In this document: one piece after another, positions 47,840 to 56,764 of the stretch
Position numbering within the stretch: position 1 is the stretch's first letter
Layout: the number at the start of each line of letters is the position of its first letter
Assembly: GCF_900103195.1 (NCBI RefSeq)
Contig: NZ_FMWU01000033.1
Location: forward strand, 1-63,497
Direction: 5' to 3'
Length of the DNA: 63,497 bases
Source: Methylobacterium sp. UNC378MF
GTDB taxonomy: Bacteria > Pseudomonadota > Alphaproteobacteria > Rhizobiales > Beijerinckiaceae
The notes under the pieces: model-generated
Told to the model about the DNA's origin: nothing
Databases searched by the model: none
Seen by the model: only the letters and a program-made list of their open reading frames with translations
Made by a program: the position numbers and the translations under genes

Positions 47840-50260
47840 ATGACCGCAAAGCCGCTCCAGATCTCCCTTGGACTCCTCAACGCGCTGCAGGTGGCGATCG
47901 CCGCCGCGGCGGGGTTCGCGGCCGCCGTCCTGATCGTCGTTCCTGCCGCGCAACCCGGGGCTTCGCAGTCCACGCAGGAGACGGTGGGTCTGGCCTCGCG
48001 CGCCTACGTCGCCGCCATCACGGCGCGGCTGCGGCAGACCGTCGACGAGGCTCGCAACGCCGCCCTGGCGCTGCGCGACGAGGAGGGCCTGCTCTCGGCC
48101 GATCAGCGTGTCGCACGGCTGCGCGCCTGGCTCGCCCTGAATCCGGTCTATCGGGATGCCCTGCTCGTCGCACCCGACGGCACCGTGCTGATGGCGGGGG
48201 ATGAGGGGCTGGTGGGCGGCAGCGTCGCCAGGCAGTCCTGGTTCCTGCGCGGCCGTGCAGCCGGCGTCAGCTTGGTGACCGAGGGGGCGGATGCCGAGGC
48301 GCCGTTCGCGGCTGCCGTCGCGCTGGGCGAGCGCGCGGAGGGCGGCCTCCTGCGCCTCGACGCCGGACCGCGCTACTTCTCCCGGATCGAGGAGGACGTC
48401 CGCCGCACCCTCACCCTGCCTGACACCCTCGGCTTCCTCGTCGCCACCGCGGACAGCCGGGTGCTCGCCGGGACCCCGAGCCCCTTCCGGACGACCAGTG
48501 TCTCCGCCACGACGCCGATGCGCGCGGCGGCCGAGATCGGCTCGCCCGGCTGGCTGGTCACCGCGCAGGCCGCCCCCTCCGGGGAGCCCCTGACTGGATC
48601 GCCGAACTGGCGGATGCTCGGATTCGGCCTCGCGCTCGTGGCCTGCGCGGCGGCCCTCGGCTTCGTCGCGGGCAAGCGCCTGACGCGGCCGCTGCGGCAG
48701 CTTCTGAAGGGTGAGGAGGCGGTCGGAACCGCAGGCGAATCCGCCGGCTCCGAGACATGGATCGGCGAGTTCGCAGCGCTCGCGGAGGTCATGGACGGTC
48801 ACCGCCGCAGCACCGGTCTGCAGATGGCGAGAGCCGGATCGGAAGTGGCTCGGCTGAAGGCGCGGCTGCATACGTTCGAGGCGATCTCGGGCTGGGCCTG
48901 CTGCGAGCTCGACCCCGACACCGGCCGAACCCTGCTGCATGCCGGGAACGAGGGGGGCGGCGCGGGAGCCCCGTTCGCCGCCTGCTTCGCCGCCGCCGAC
49001 CGGCCCTGCCTCGAGAGGACGCGCATCGCCGCGCTCGCCGCCGACGGCCCGCACGACGTGGTCCTGCGCCTGCACGAATGGCCGGACCAGTCGGTTCAGG
49101 TGAGGATGCTCTGCCTGTCCGAGGCCGGAGAGGACCGCCGGCTCTTCGCCCTCATGCGGAAGCTGCCGGGCAGCGAGGGGGCGAGCCTGCCGCAGCCAGT
49201 CGAGCCGCGCCGCAACCTCGTCCTGCGCCGCGTGACCGACGGAATCGTCCACGAGTTCAACGACGTCCTCACCGTCGTTCTGGCAAATCTGGCTCTGCTG
49301 ACGCGCCGTCACGCGCTCGGCGACGAGCAGGAAAGGCTGGTCGGGCGCGCGATGGTCGGTGCACGCCGGGGCGCGGCGCTCACCCGGCGGATGCTGCACC
49401 TCGTGCGCGGCGACGAGACCGGCATCACCCTCGCCGAGACCGATCTCGCCACCACCTTCGAGGCCTATCTGCCGTTCCTGGCCGCGAACGCCCTCGGCGA
49501 CAGGCCGGTCCTCAACCGCATCCCCGGCGGATTGCCGCCTGTCCTGTGCAGCGAGCGCGTGCTGGAGTTGCTGCTCCTCAACCTGGCGTTCCACATCCGC
49601 GACGCCGGCCTCGCCGGCTTCGCCATCGCGGCGGTCGAGGGCGTTCCGGACGAAACAAACGCCGCTCCGGCTTCCTCGGCCTATGTGCGGGTCCTCGTCA
49701 GCAGCGGCCGCCGTCCGGAGGCCGCCTTGCCGCCGGTCCACACGGGGCAGACCCTGGCCTCTGCCGCCGCACTGGTCACCGAGAGCGGCGGTCTATGGCG
49801 CCTCATCCGCGACGGCCTCGGCGGAGAGCCCTTCCTGGCCGAGTTCTGGCTGCCGGCGGCGCGCGCGGCCGCGGCCAAGCTCCCCCCGGCTCGGTCCGCA
49901 TCCCTGAACATCCTGCTCGTGGAGAGCGACGGCCTCGTGCGGGCGAGCGTCGCCGAGGTGCTGGCCGATCTCGGCCACGGGGTCGTGCAGGCGGCCTCCG
50001 GGGCGCATGCCCTCGAGGTGCTCGCCCGCGACGCCGGCTTCGACGCGATGATCGTCGATCAGTCGATGCCGGTGATGGCCGGCCTTCAGCTCGCCGCCAC
50101 GGTCGTCGAGCGGTATCCGGACATCCGGATCATCCTCGCCAGCCCGCACGGCCAGCTGCCATCCTCCGCCGACGCGTTCCTGCGCATCGACAAGCCCTTC
50201 CGCAACGAGGACCTGCAGGTCGTCCTCGATGTGGCGGTCAATCGCGCCCGCGCCGCCTGA
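47840..50260 (+). CDS. Hybrid sensor histidine kinase/response regulator with eroded ATPase domain
   Basis: 806 aa. TM1 is near 14-36. A periplasmic Cache-like sensor (RLRAWLALNPVYRDALLVAPDGTVLMAG) is followed by TM2 near 255-275, a HAMP-like segment and a HisKA-like helix with H471 in GIVHEFNDVLT. The CA domain is degenerate: the N box reads LLNLAFHIRDAG (the second Asn is His), and the G2 box reads GQTLASAAALVTESGG instead of GTGLGL. The C-terminal receiver (about 690-806) is intact, with VESD, D740 in IVDQSMP, and the lysine in IDKPF. It may act as a phosphatase, scaffold or pseudokinase. It is divergent from the bcs operon and ends about 165 nt before bcsS. Confidence 0.85.
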   Translation: MTAKPLQISLGLLNALQVAIAAAAGFAAAVLIVVPAAQPGASQSTQETVGLASRAYVAAITARLRQTVDEARNAALALRDEEGLLSADQRVARLRAWLALNPVYRDALLVAPDGTVLMAGDEGLVGGSVARQSWFLRGRAAGVSLVTEGADAEAPFAAAVALGERAEGGLLRLDAGPRYFSRIEEDVRRTLTLPDTLGFLVATADSRVLAGTPSPFRTTSVSATTPMRAAAEIGSPGWLVTAQAAPSGEPLTGSPNWRMLGFGLALVACAAALGFVAGKRLTRPLRQLLKGEEAVGTAGESAGSETWIGEFAALAEVMDGHRRSTGLQMARAGSEVARLKARLHTFEAISGWACCELDPDTGRTLLHAGNEGGGAGAPFAACFAAADRPCLERTRIAALAADGPHDVVLRLHEWPDQSVQVRMLCLSEAGEDRRLFALMRKLPGSEGASLPQPVEPRRNLVLRRVTDGIVHEFNDVLTVVLANLALLTRRHALGDEQERLVGRAMVGARRGAALTRRMLHLVRGDETGITLAETDLATTFEAYLPFLAANALGDRPVLNRIPGGLPPVLCSERVLELLLLNLAFHIRDAGLAGFAIAAVEGVPDETNAAPASSAYVRVLVSSGRRPEAALPPVHTGQTLASAAALVTESGGLWRLIRDGLGGEPFLAEFWLPAARAAAAKLPPARSASLNILLVESDGLVRASVAEVLADLGHGVVQAASGAHALEVLARDAGFDAMIVDQSMPVMAGLQLAATVVERYPDIRIILASPHGQLPSSADAFLRIDKPFRNEDLQVVLDVAVNRARAA

Positions 50261-50364
50261 TCGTCATCCGGTCGGACCGTCCCGCGCCAACAGGCGAGGA
50301 CGGCCGCGCACTCGATCTTGGCTGCAGATGCACGGCTGTAGACCAGTCTTTCCAAAATCCAATC

Positions 50365-50392
50365 TTAACCATTGTCGGCGAGTGTTGGTTAA
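50365..50392. promoter_or_regulatory. CtrA-like half-sites upstream of bcsS
   Basis: TTAACCAT (50365-50372) resembles the CtrA half-site motif of several alphaproteobacteria, and a further TTAA lies at 50389-50392. No full TTAA-N7-TTAA is present here, so this is weaker than the site at 47782. Confidence 0.3.
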
Positions 50393-50425
50393 AGCGTAAA
50401 TCGCATCTTAATGGAGCCGGTGCAT

Positions 50426-51244
50426 ATGGGCGGGACCGCAGGAGCGACTGCCCGATTGCTGCGCGCACCCGTCACGACGGGGCTCGTCATGTCGTGTGCC
50501 TGCGCCGCCTTCGGCACCGTGTCCACCGCGGCAGCAGCCGACCTCGCGGCGCGGGGTGCGGGCGCCGACTGGTACACCGGCGCCTCGCAGCAGGCGGTCG
50601 ATGACAGTTGGGCCGTGGCCGTCGACGGCTCGACGAGCATCACCTCGAACAGCTCGGCCTTCGGCTCGGTCACGGTGACCGCCGCGCCCAATGGATCGCC
50701 CTCGCGGGATGGCCTGCGGGTCCGCGTCGACGCCATCGGCGGAACCTACTCGTATCCCGGGCGCTCCGTCGCCACGCGGGTCACCGGCTATCAGGAGGAA
50801 GGCGCCCTCCAGGCGGGTTACGAGTGGATCTGGAAGGACGCGGCTCTCGCCGGCTATATCGGTTTCAATGTCCGCAGCAACCAGCTGTCCATCCCCGATC
50901 CGGGCAACCCGGTGGTGGGCACCGGCGTCGGGCTGAAGGTCGCTGGCAACTTCTATGCGACGCCGACCGACCGGACCATGGTCTCCGCCTACGGCTCGTA
51001 CTCGACCAAGTTCAACGCCTATTATTCCCGCCTGCGGGTCGGCTACATGGTCGCCGACGGCGTCTATATCGGGCCGGAGGCGCTGTTCCTGGGCGACGAC
51101 TTCTTCCGGCAATACCGCATCGGCGCGCATCTGACCGGCGTCCGCTTCGGGCCCGTGCAGATGTCCGTCGCCGCCGGCTACGTCCGCGACCGGATCCAGG
51201 GCTCCGGCTATTATTCCAGCGTCGAGGCCCGCTCGACCTTCTAG
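50426..51244 (+). CDS. bcsS: Cellulose biosynthesis protein BcsS
   Basis: 272 aa from ATG 50426, chosen because GGAG lies 9 nt upstream; ATG 50411 lacks a site. A signal peptide (VMSCACAAFGTVSTAAAADL) precedes a beta-rich domain with the BcsS features DWYTGASQQ, GYEWIWKDAALAGYIGFNVR, and VADGVYIGPEALFLGDDFFRQYRIGAHLTGVRFG. It ends in an aromatic residue, suggesting an outer-membrane barrel. BcsS is an accessory protein of alphaproteobacterial cellulose systems; its role is not established, but it could help export, which the operon otherwise lacks. Confidence 0.85.
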   Translation: MGGTAGATARLLRAPVTTGLVMSCACAAFGTVSTAAAADLAARGAGADWYTGASQQAVDDSWAVAVDGSTSITSNSSAFGSVTVTAAPNGSPSRDGLRVRVDAIGGTYSYPGRSVATRVTGYQEEGALQAGYEWIWKDAALAGYIGFNVRSNQLSIPDPGNPVVGTGVGLKVAGNFYATPTDRTMVSAYGSYSTKFNAYYSRLRVGYMVADGVYIGPEALFLGDDFFRQYRIGAHLTGVRFGPVQMSVAAGYVRDRIQGSGYYSSVEARSTF

Positions 51245-51356
51245 GGCTTCGCCGACGCGCGATTGGCCCGTGCCTGGGACACTCCGATCCTGTGCGTCCC
51301 GACGATCCTCGGCCGGGGCTCTCCGAGGTGCCCCAAGGGCGATCAAGGGGTCGGGC

Positions 51357-51617
51357 TTACCGCGACGGTGCCAGGAGCTGACTGGGCTTCAGGGGATCCC
51401 AGACGCCTTCGAAGACCGGCTGCAGCGCGGCGTTGAGCGTCTGCGCTTGCGAGACCGGCGATGGGATCACCCGAGGCTGGAAGCCGATGACGGCGGCGGA
51501 CACACCGACGAGGCCGGTCACGCACAGACCAACGATGATCCACCGGGGCGCCCGCCAAGTGTGAAGGACCCCGGCAAGAGTGGCGAAAATCGCAATGAGA
51601 CCAATAAACTGATGCAT
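51357..51617 (-). CDS. Small membrane protein
   Basis: 86 aa with two predicted helices (FIGLIAIFATLAGVLHTW; IIVGLCVTGLVGVSAAVIGF) and a short hydrophilic tail (NAALQPVFEGVWDPLKPSQLL). No family recognised. Convergent with bcsS, about 110 nt apart. Confidence 0.5.
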   Translation of the reverse strand: MHQFIGLIAIFATLAGVLHTWRAPRWIIVGLCVTGLVGVSAAVIGFQPRVIPSPVSQAQTLNAALQPVFEGVWDPLKPSQLLAPSR

Positions 51618-51999
51618 TAGACACCTCTAGACGGTGCCTACTGCGATAATAGCGCCAATAATCTTGTTTCGAAATGGAGCAGCCCCGCGGAGACAGGCCG
51701 GTCATTTCCGGACGCCACGTTGCGGCGGGATGCACCACCTGCGGCGCTTGCGATCCGCCATGTCTCTCCTGGCCGGGCAGCCGGATCGTCACGCTCAGAA
51801 GGCACCGAGGTGCTCTCAGAATGAACCTTTTCCCGGCTTCCTCGCGGAGAGGAGTGCGCATAGCCGCCGGAGCCGCAGGACGATCGCAGCCTGCGCGGAA
51901 TCGTGCCGCGCGCCGGGCGGATTCACGCCATCCCGGATGCGATCGCCGCTCACCACCGCGTCGACGCGACGCCGACAAGACGGCGCGCGGCGATGCGGA
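51618..51999. other. Intergenic, no gene seen
   Basis: About 380 nt between two minus-strand genes. No convincing gene; it probably holds the promoter of the small membrane protein (AT-rich patch at 51645-51670). Confidence 0.45.
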
Positions 52000-52329
52000 T
52001 CAGAGCTTGCTGACGAGAAGGCCCAGACCGAAACCGACCAGACCGGCCACGACCAGGGAGGCGTGGGGCCATTCGGTGGATTTCTGATGGCCCTCCCAGG
52101 CGTAGCGGCGGCCCCGGTCGTAGGCATCCGCCGCGTGGTCCGAGACCTCGTCGGCCGCGTGCCGGACAGCGTCCTTGGCCTGGCCATAGAGGTTCTCGGC
52201 GTTGCCCTGGGCCTCGCGAAGGCGGCCCGCGACCGAATCGCGATCCGAGCCGGCGAGGCCGCCGACTACGCCCTGCACCTCTCCACCCAGCGCCCGGGCG
52301 GCGCCCGTGATCCTGTCCGTATCGACCAT
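52000..52329 (-). CDS. CsbD-like stress protein with C-terminal membrane anchor
   Basis: 109 aa from ATG 52329 with a GGGAGAG purine run upstream. The N-terminal half has the CsbD pattern (MVDTDRITGAARALGGEVQ; VAGRLREAQGNAENLYGQAKDAV), and the C-terminus has one helix (LVVAGLVGFGLGLLVSKL), as in DUF883/ElaB-like proteins. Such small proteins are induced by general stress. Function otherwise unknown. Confidence 0.75.
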   Translation of the reverse strand: MVDTDRITGAARALGGEVQGVVGGLAGSDRDSVAGRLREAQGNAENLYGQAKDAVRHAADEVSDHAADAYDRGRRYAWEGHQKSTEWPHASLVVAGLVGFGLGLLVSKL

Positions 52330-52896
52330 TGGCCTGCTCTCCCTATCCCGTCTCGGGTCGACGCTGCCGGGCGCAGCGGCGGCTGGACACCCGCGTCCCT
52401 GTCGCGACTGAGGCAACAGCGACATCCTCCGCGCGTTCCAAGACCTGATCTGCCGCGGGCTCCGGTCGTTCCGGCCCGCCCTACCGGCCGCACGGCGCGC
52501 CCCTAGATAAAGCAGGGCTGGATCGACCACACCGCGCGACCGGCTGGGTTGGGCCGGCCTGTCGTCTGCGCAGCGGAAGTTCCGACGATCTCCACGATAA
52601 CAACAGGATAGCCCCGAAATGGAATTTCTGCACACAATATTTTGAAGATTTCATTTCGAGTCTTTCCGGTTTTAGTTAGGTCTGCCTCGGATTAAGCAGG
52701 GTCAAACAGAATCAGGTGGTTGCACGAGGTCGCTTGCGAGTTGATTGCGAGCCGGCACCGCCTCGCGGACACAGATGGGCCGATTTAGAGTGGAATTTGG
52801 CAGGGCGGAGCAGCCATCGTGCGTGCCGCCGGTGCCCGCTGTACATGCTCCCGTCAAGCACTGGTCCCAGTGAGTAAAATGGGCTGGCATTGAATG
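52330..52896. other. Intergenic, start of the compositionally different region
   Basis: About 565 nt. From about 52610 the sequence turns AT-rich (ACACAATATTTTGAAG) and stays mixed to the end of the window. It holds the left copy of the imperfect repeat at 52721. A short frame with GTG at about 52791 (encoding VEFGRAEQPSCVPPV, stop near 52873) may be a relic, but I cannot name it. Confidence 0.45.
52721..52746 (+). repeat. Imperfect direct repeat, left copy
   Basis: TGCACGAGGTCGCTTGCGAG and the next six bases match 57126-57151 at 22 of 26 positions. The motif AGAATC(A/T)GG lies shortly before both copies. It may mark the ends of an inserted block. Confidence 0.4.
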
Positions 52897-53616
52897 TTAG
52901 TCGAAAACAGGGGCGGCACCTCTGAGCTCTGGAAAATCCGACAGTGCAACCCGAACGGACTCGGCGATGCGGTCGGGATCTTCGCCGTGAAACGAGGCGT
53001 GGAGATAGATGTTACCGTCTGGACGGGCAGCATAGATGAGGTGCTCGCCGGTTAAACCGCCACGCCATGCTTTTTCGCGACTTGCTGCGCGACGTTCGAT
53101 GACATCTCTAGAGAAGGCTTCCGCTATCAGATTGACGTCGGTTTCTTCAACCGGTTTGCCTATATAATTTCCCTTGCCGTAATATTCTGCAAGTTTCCGG
53201 GAGATGATGCCGGAGCCATGTTTTTCTATTTCAATAATAATATTTTCTATCAGGAAGCTGGCTTGAAAAAAATGCTTCTTATAGAGACCTTTAAGCGGTC
53301 CCTTTCTGAATTGAAAAGGGCCGCGCGTTATGTCTTTAATCTCATGGCCTTCTAATACTTTGATTGTTTGACAAAGGCATTCTGGGTCGAACAGGTGATT
53401 TTCGCCTTGTGCAAGTTGTGGAACTTTTGCAGCGTAGATGACCATAAAATTCCGAAGCAATTTCGCGCATCTCCCCGTTCTTAGCGACGAGGCCAGCAGA
53501 AAATCGACAAAGCGGCATTCTGGTCCCAAATCTTTTTCGATGTCTATCTGAACTGTGCCGCGGGTTCCGGTCTGTCCCTGGGCTCTCGCCAGAGCTTGAA
53601 TGCGCTCTCTATCCAT
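52897..53616 (-). CDS. Uncharacterised protein
   Basis: 239 aa with a strong ribosome site (GGAGGGACGCTT before ATG 53616). It is soluble with mixed alpha/beta patterns (CRFVDFLLASSLRTGRCAKLLRN; FFQASFLIENIIIEIEKHGS; GNIYLHASFHGEDPDRIAES). AT-rich codons in the middle contrast with the upstream genes and suggest foreign origin. No family recognised. Confidence 0.6.
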   Translation of the reverse strand: MDRERIQALARAQGQTGTRGTVQIDIEKDLGPECRFVDFLLASSLRTGRCAKLLRNFMVIYAAKVPQLAQGENHLFDPECLCQTIKVLEGHEIKDITRGPFQFRKGPLKGLYKKHFFQASFLIENIIIEIEKHGSGIISRKLAEYYGKGNYIGKPVEETDVNLIAEAFSRDVIERRAASREKAWRGGLTGEHLIYAARPDGNIYLHASFHGEDPDRIAESVRVALSDFPELRGAAPVFD

Positions 53617-53798
53617 AAGCGTCCCTCCAAACGGTTCAGTTGTATGTTATGGCGAACAGCCGTCATAGCAGCAGTCCGCATCGCCTCACTTTCGTGACGA
53701 TTCACGGCAAGGCGCTTCCCTCGCTCGCCTGCGCGCTTGGACGTTTGCGTTCCGGTAAGCGTTGCGCTCTACCTTTGAGCATGGAGGCGATCATCGTC

Positions 53799-54893
53799 AT
53801 GAATCGGTCCGCCAGTGGGCAGACTCTGTCCCGCCGGTTGCCCGGACACCGTGGGCCTCCTGCAAGTTTTGTCGCCAAGCCCGATGCGCAGCCTACGTCC
53901 TTAGTAATGCAGCGCTTGACGGCGCGAGAACACCACTCACGCATCCGCTGCCGGCCAACGGGCCGAGGGTGGGTCGCCGCAGAGGCGTGGAGGCGGGCCG
54001 TGCCGGTTCCGGACGCTGAGGGCCCCCGCGTTGTTCGACTGCGCCACGCACTTGTGGCCGAACTCGGTGGCGATATCGATCCGCAGCGCCAAAGTCTCGG
54101 CGACCTGATCTATCGCTACCTCGTACGCGCCCGCCGGCTGATTCCAACCGCCAAGCGTCACGTCTTCTTCGTCCGCCGGTTCTGGGATGGTGGCCTCGTG
54201 ACCCGCCACCTCGACAAGGTGTTCGCATTGGCACGGCTAGTCGGGGAAGGTGCTGACCTGACGCCGTACCTGTCGGGCCGAGCGCATCGGCCTGGCAAGC
54301 ATCCGCACGACGCGCAGCATGACGGCGACTTCGGACTCGCCGCCTACGACGTGCATCACCTGCACTTCGATCCCGTCGACCCGGCCGGGCCGCGCAAGGT
54401 CCGTCAGCAGGACAAGGAAGACGCGCTGCTGTTCGCGACCTTTGGTCGGGAGCACGCGGCGTTCATCATGGTCGGCACGCACAAGAGCTTTCACGATGGG
54501 ACGCTTGAGAGCGCCGTCGTTCAAGCGCGCGCCGATGCGGGCCACATGGTGCTGAACGGGATCAAGGGGGAGTCGAACTTCACGTCGCTCCAGCGGACCC
54601 GGATGGGCCTGCGAGGAGTGAACACGGCGGTCGCGATCGGTGGCCAAGCCGTCATCAGTTCGATGGTGATGGGCAACGGCAGCTCGATGCGAACGCGCCG
54701 CATAGCCGATTTTGCTGCGTGGCGAATCAAGGATGTCGATCCGATCCTCGACGACATTGAGCGGGCCAGGGCGCTCCTCGGCCCGCGTGTGCCGGACGAT
54801 CCCGACTTCTCTTGGGGCTTCGATCAGACCCGCCTGGTGCTGGTCGAGGCCAAGAGCCGCACCGGGTTCAACTTCGCCGATCAGCCGAACTAA
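53799..54893 (+). CDS. Uncharacterised protein
   Basis: 364 aa from ATG 53799. The frame is open from 53640, but that would leave 23 nt to the divergent gene and no ribosome site; GGAGG at 53784 points to 53799. The protein-like part starts near residue 40. A central YDVHHLHFDP is followed by ALLFATFGREHAAFIMVGTHKSF, a His-rich strand pattern seen in some uncharacterised proteins, then EDALLF and LVLVEAKSRTGFNF. No named family. Functional guesses are not supported. Confidence 0.5.
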   Translation: MNRSASGQTLSRRLPGHRGPPASFVAKPDAQPTSLVMQRLTAREHHSRIRCRPTGRGWVAAEAWRRAVPVPDAEGPRVVRLRHALVAELGGDIDPQRQSLGDLIYRYLVRARRLIPTAKRHVFFVRRFWDGGLVTRHLDKVFALARLVGEGADLTPYLSGRAHRPGKHPHDAQHDGDFGLAAYDVHHLHFDPVDPAGPRKVRQQDKEDALLFATFGREHAAFIMVGTHKSFHDGTLESAVVQARADAGHMVLNGIKGESNFTSLQRTRMGLRGVNTAVAIGGQAVISSMVMGNGSSMRTRRIADFAAWRIKDVDPILDDIERARALLGPRVPDDPDFSWGFDQTRLVLVEAKSRTGFNFADQPN

Positions 54894-55004
54894 ACCTTGG
54901 AGTTGACCGCTTGTGCCCGTCCATTAGCGTACTCATCGATACAACCCAGCGCCTTCATCATTCCTACATTAGCCGTCAATCTGCGGCTCGAAAGCGTCCA
55001 ACCC

Positions 55005-55463
55005 ATGCTCAGTCGCACGCGACGGTCGTTCTCCGTTGAGATCAAATCAGCCGGCCGCGGTCAGGCCATCGTCATCCCGAGTCGCGTCGCGCCTCCCGCC
55101 GCCAAGGCGCCACGCCTGTTCCGCGATCAATTCGCCGAGCCAACAGCGCCACCCTCCGCACCCAGTCGTATACTGCCGAGCCTAATCGCGCCTGAACTGC
55201 TCCAGTTCGAGCCGGAGCCCGCCGCAGAGGATCGCCCGCAGCAGCGCCGCGGGCGGCCGCGCAAGGCCTCTGCCGCGATGGTCGCGACCGCCGCCGTCGA
55301 GCCGGTCTCCGCGCCACCAGCGCCCGCTGCCGCGACTGCTGAGCCGGTGGCCGGGTCCCAGCCGAGAATCGCGCCGACGCTCACCAAACGCACCGCAAAA
55401 TCTAACGCCGCTATCGCGCCTGGCGAACGGTGGAAGCGCCGCCTGGGCCGCTGGGCACGGTAG
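55005..55463 (+). CDS. Ala/Pro-rich protein with AT-hook-like motif
   Basis: 152 aa from ATG 55005. The N-terminus is short and basic (LSRTRRSFSVEIKSAGRGQA), then Ala/Pro-rich low complexity. RRGRPRKAS near residue 80 is an AT-hook-like GRP core that can bind AT-rich DNA minor groove. The C-terminus is basic (RWKRRLGRWAR). It looks like a small DNA-binding or nucleoid-type protein, with no strong family match. Confidence 0.5.
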   Translation: MLSRTRRSFSVEIKSAGRGQAIVIPSRVAPPAAKAPRLFRDQFAEPTAPPSAPSRILPSLIAPELLQFEPEPAAEDRPQQRRGRPRKASAAMVATAAVEPVSAPPAPAAATAEPVAGSQPRIAPTLTKRTAKSNAAIAPGERWKRRLGRWAR

Positions 55464-55486
55464 CAGCGCCTTATCGACCACATGGC

Positions 55487-55885
55487 TCATCCCGGGTGTG
55501 CTTCACAGCCGCTTTTGGATGAACCGACGCGTCGGCGCTCGACCTCTGCCTGCGCTGCCGCAATGATAGCGTTGCAAGCCTCCAGATCAATGAAGCAGTT
55601 CAATGGTATGAAGGCATCCTTGCGCGAAAGAAGTCCTCCGTCGGACGCATTCCATATTTGCAATTCGCCGTTTAGTCCGTAGTCTCGAATGAACCGCTGA
55701 CAATCTGCATTGTGCTCTGCAGCAGTAACCGAGCCATCATCGTCTAAAAAAAGCCCATCTTCAATATCGAATATTATCCTCTCATCACCAAAATCGAGAA
55801 TAAACTTGATAAAAATTAAACCGCTTTTAGACCGGTAGACAAGATGAACTTTTCTATCTTGTACTGTGGCGTTCGAAGGCGACAT
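55487..55885 (-). CDS. Uncharacterised protein paired with the HEPN-like gene
   Basis: 132 aa. The mixed-strand N-terminus (RKVHLVYRSKSGLIFIKFILDFGDERIIFDIEDG) is followed by an acidic DGSVTAAEHNADCQRFI segment and a C-terminal helix. No family recognised. Its ATG lies 15 nt after the stop of the MauJ-like gene, so the two form an operon. AT-rich codons. Confidence 0.55.
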   Translation of the reverse strand: MSPSNATVQDRKVHLVYRSKSGLIFIKFILDFGDERIIFDIEDGLFLDDDGSVTAAEHNADCQRFIRDYGLNGELQIWNASDGGLLSRKDAFIPLNCFIDLEACNAIIAAAQAEVERRRVGSSKSGCEAHPG

Positions 55886-55900
55886 GCCTTCAAACGCCCC

Positions 55901-56764
55901 TTAAGGAGGGGATTTGCGCAGGCGCACATGAATTTCAGGCAGGTCGACTTCTTCAGCTGACCGAACGCCCTCGCCACTTACTAAGCGTTGGATCAAATCA
56001 GCGCCGAGAAGTCCCTTCCACCCACGAAGCTCGTAAAGATGCTTGCGGTACTCAGTTTGAGGGGTTGAGATACCGAAACGCTCTTCAATGGCGAGCACTG
56101 CCATTTCTCGCACTAGCGGCAACTCTCGATACAGTCGTCGCGCGTCGCTTGGACCGTCGGGATTCACGATCGGCTTTTTACCCGCGTGCGCCACCGCGCA
56201 ACGACCAGATTCAAAAAGATGGCGGCTTACGTCCTGCTCCCCATCCACTCTGATGCTGTCGAGCGCCTCGGCCACGCCGTGACCCGTTAGCCGAGGCAAA
56301 GCCTTCTCCATCCACGTCACTCGCCGCCTTGGCACTGGAAATGCCAGCTCAAGCACTCGCCAAAAAGACAAAAACGCATAACCGTAATGGTTGAGACTCC
56401 TCGCTTCTCGCATCAGCGCAAGGGCAATGCGTGTATCTTCATCCTCAGGACAAATAAGCTCAGTGAAATCGAAGCTTTCACAAATTGAGAAGCCGTATTT
56501 TCGGTTTAGCCCAACCATGTGAGGTCGCCCGCCACCCGATTGGTGAGCGACAGCAATTCCATGCTGCTCCCGCCAGGCCAGCACACTTAAGAAGCGGTAC
56601 AGCAGCCTTGCTGCCTCATCTCGATTGAGGCTTAGCGAGCACCGCACAGCTACTCCTGGATGCTCCTCAAGCGTCAGCGGGATCACCCAAATGCGGTGCC
56701 CTCCAAAGTCGGCAGATTGAGGATGCACCGGCCATGGACAAGAAGTGTCAACATTCAAGCACAC
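55901..56764 (-). CDS. MauJ-like protein with HEPN-type RxxxxH motif
   Basis: 287 aa from GTG 56764 (AGGGGA upstream). It resembles proteins annotated as methylamine utilisation MauJ, which are found far outside methylamine clusters. Central LNHYGYAFLSFWRVLEL is followed by R188-CAVA-H193 (ESGRCAVAHAG), the Rx4H active-site pattern of HEPN (Apea-like) RNase domains. No mau genes are present, so a role in methylamine use is unlikely. HEPN proteins often act as toxins or defence RNases, which is possible here together with the small partner at 55487. Family assignment is moderate. Confidence 0.55.
   Translation of the reverse strand: MCLNVDTSCPWPVHPQSADFGGHRIWVIPLTLEEHPGVAVRCSLSLNRDEAARLLYRFLSVLAWREQHGIAVAHQSGGGRPHMVGLNRKYGFSICESFDFTELICPEDEDTRIALALMREARSLNHYGYAFLSFWRVLELAFPVPRRRVTWMEKALPRLTGHGVAEALDSIRVDGEQDVSRHLFESGRCAVAHAGKKPIVNPDGPSDARRLYRELPLVREMAVLAIEERFGISTPQTEYRKHLYELRGWKGLLGADLIQRLVSGEGVRSAEEVDLPEIHVRLRKSPP

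Noticed and set aside
55901..56764. Methylamine utilisation role for the MauJ-like gene
   Set aside because: No other mau genes in the window, and such proteins are widespread outside methylamine clusters.
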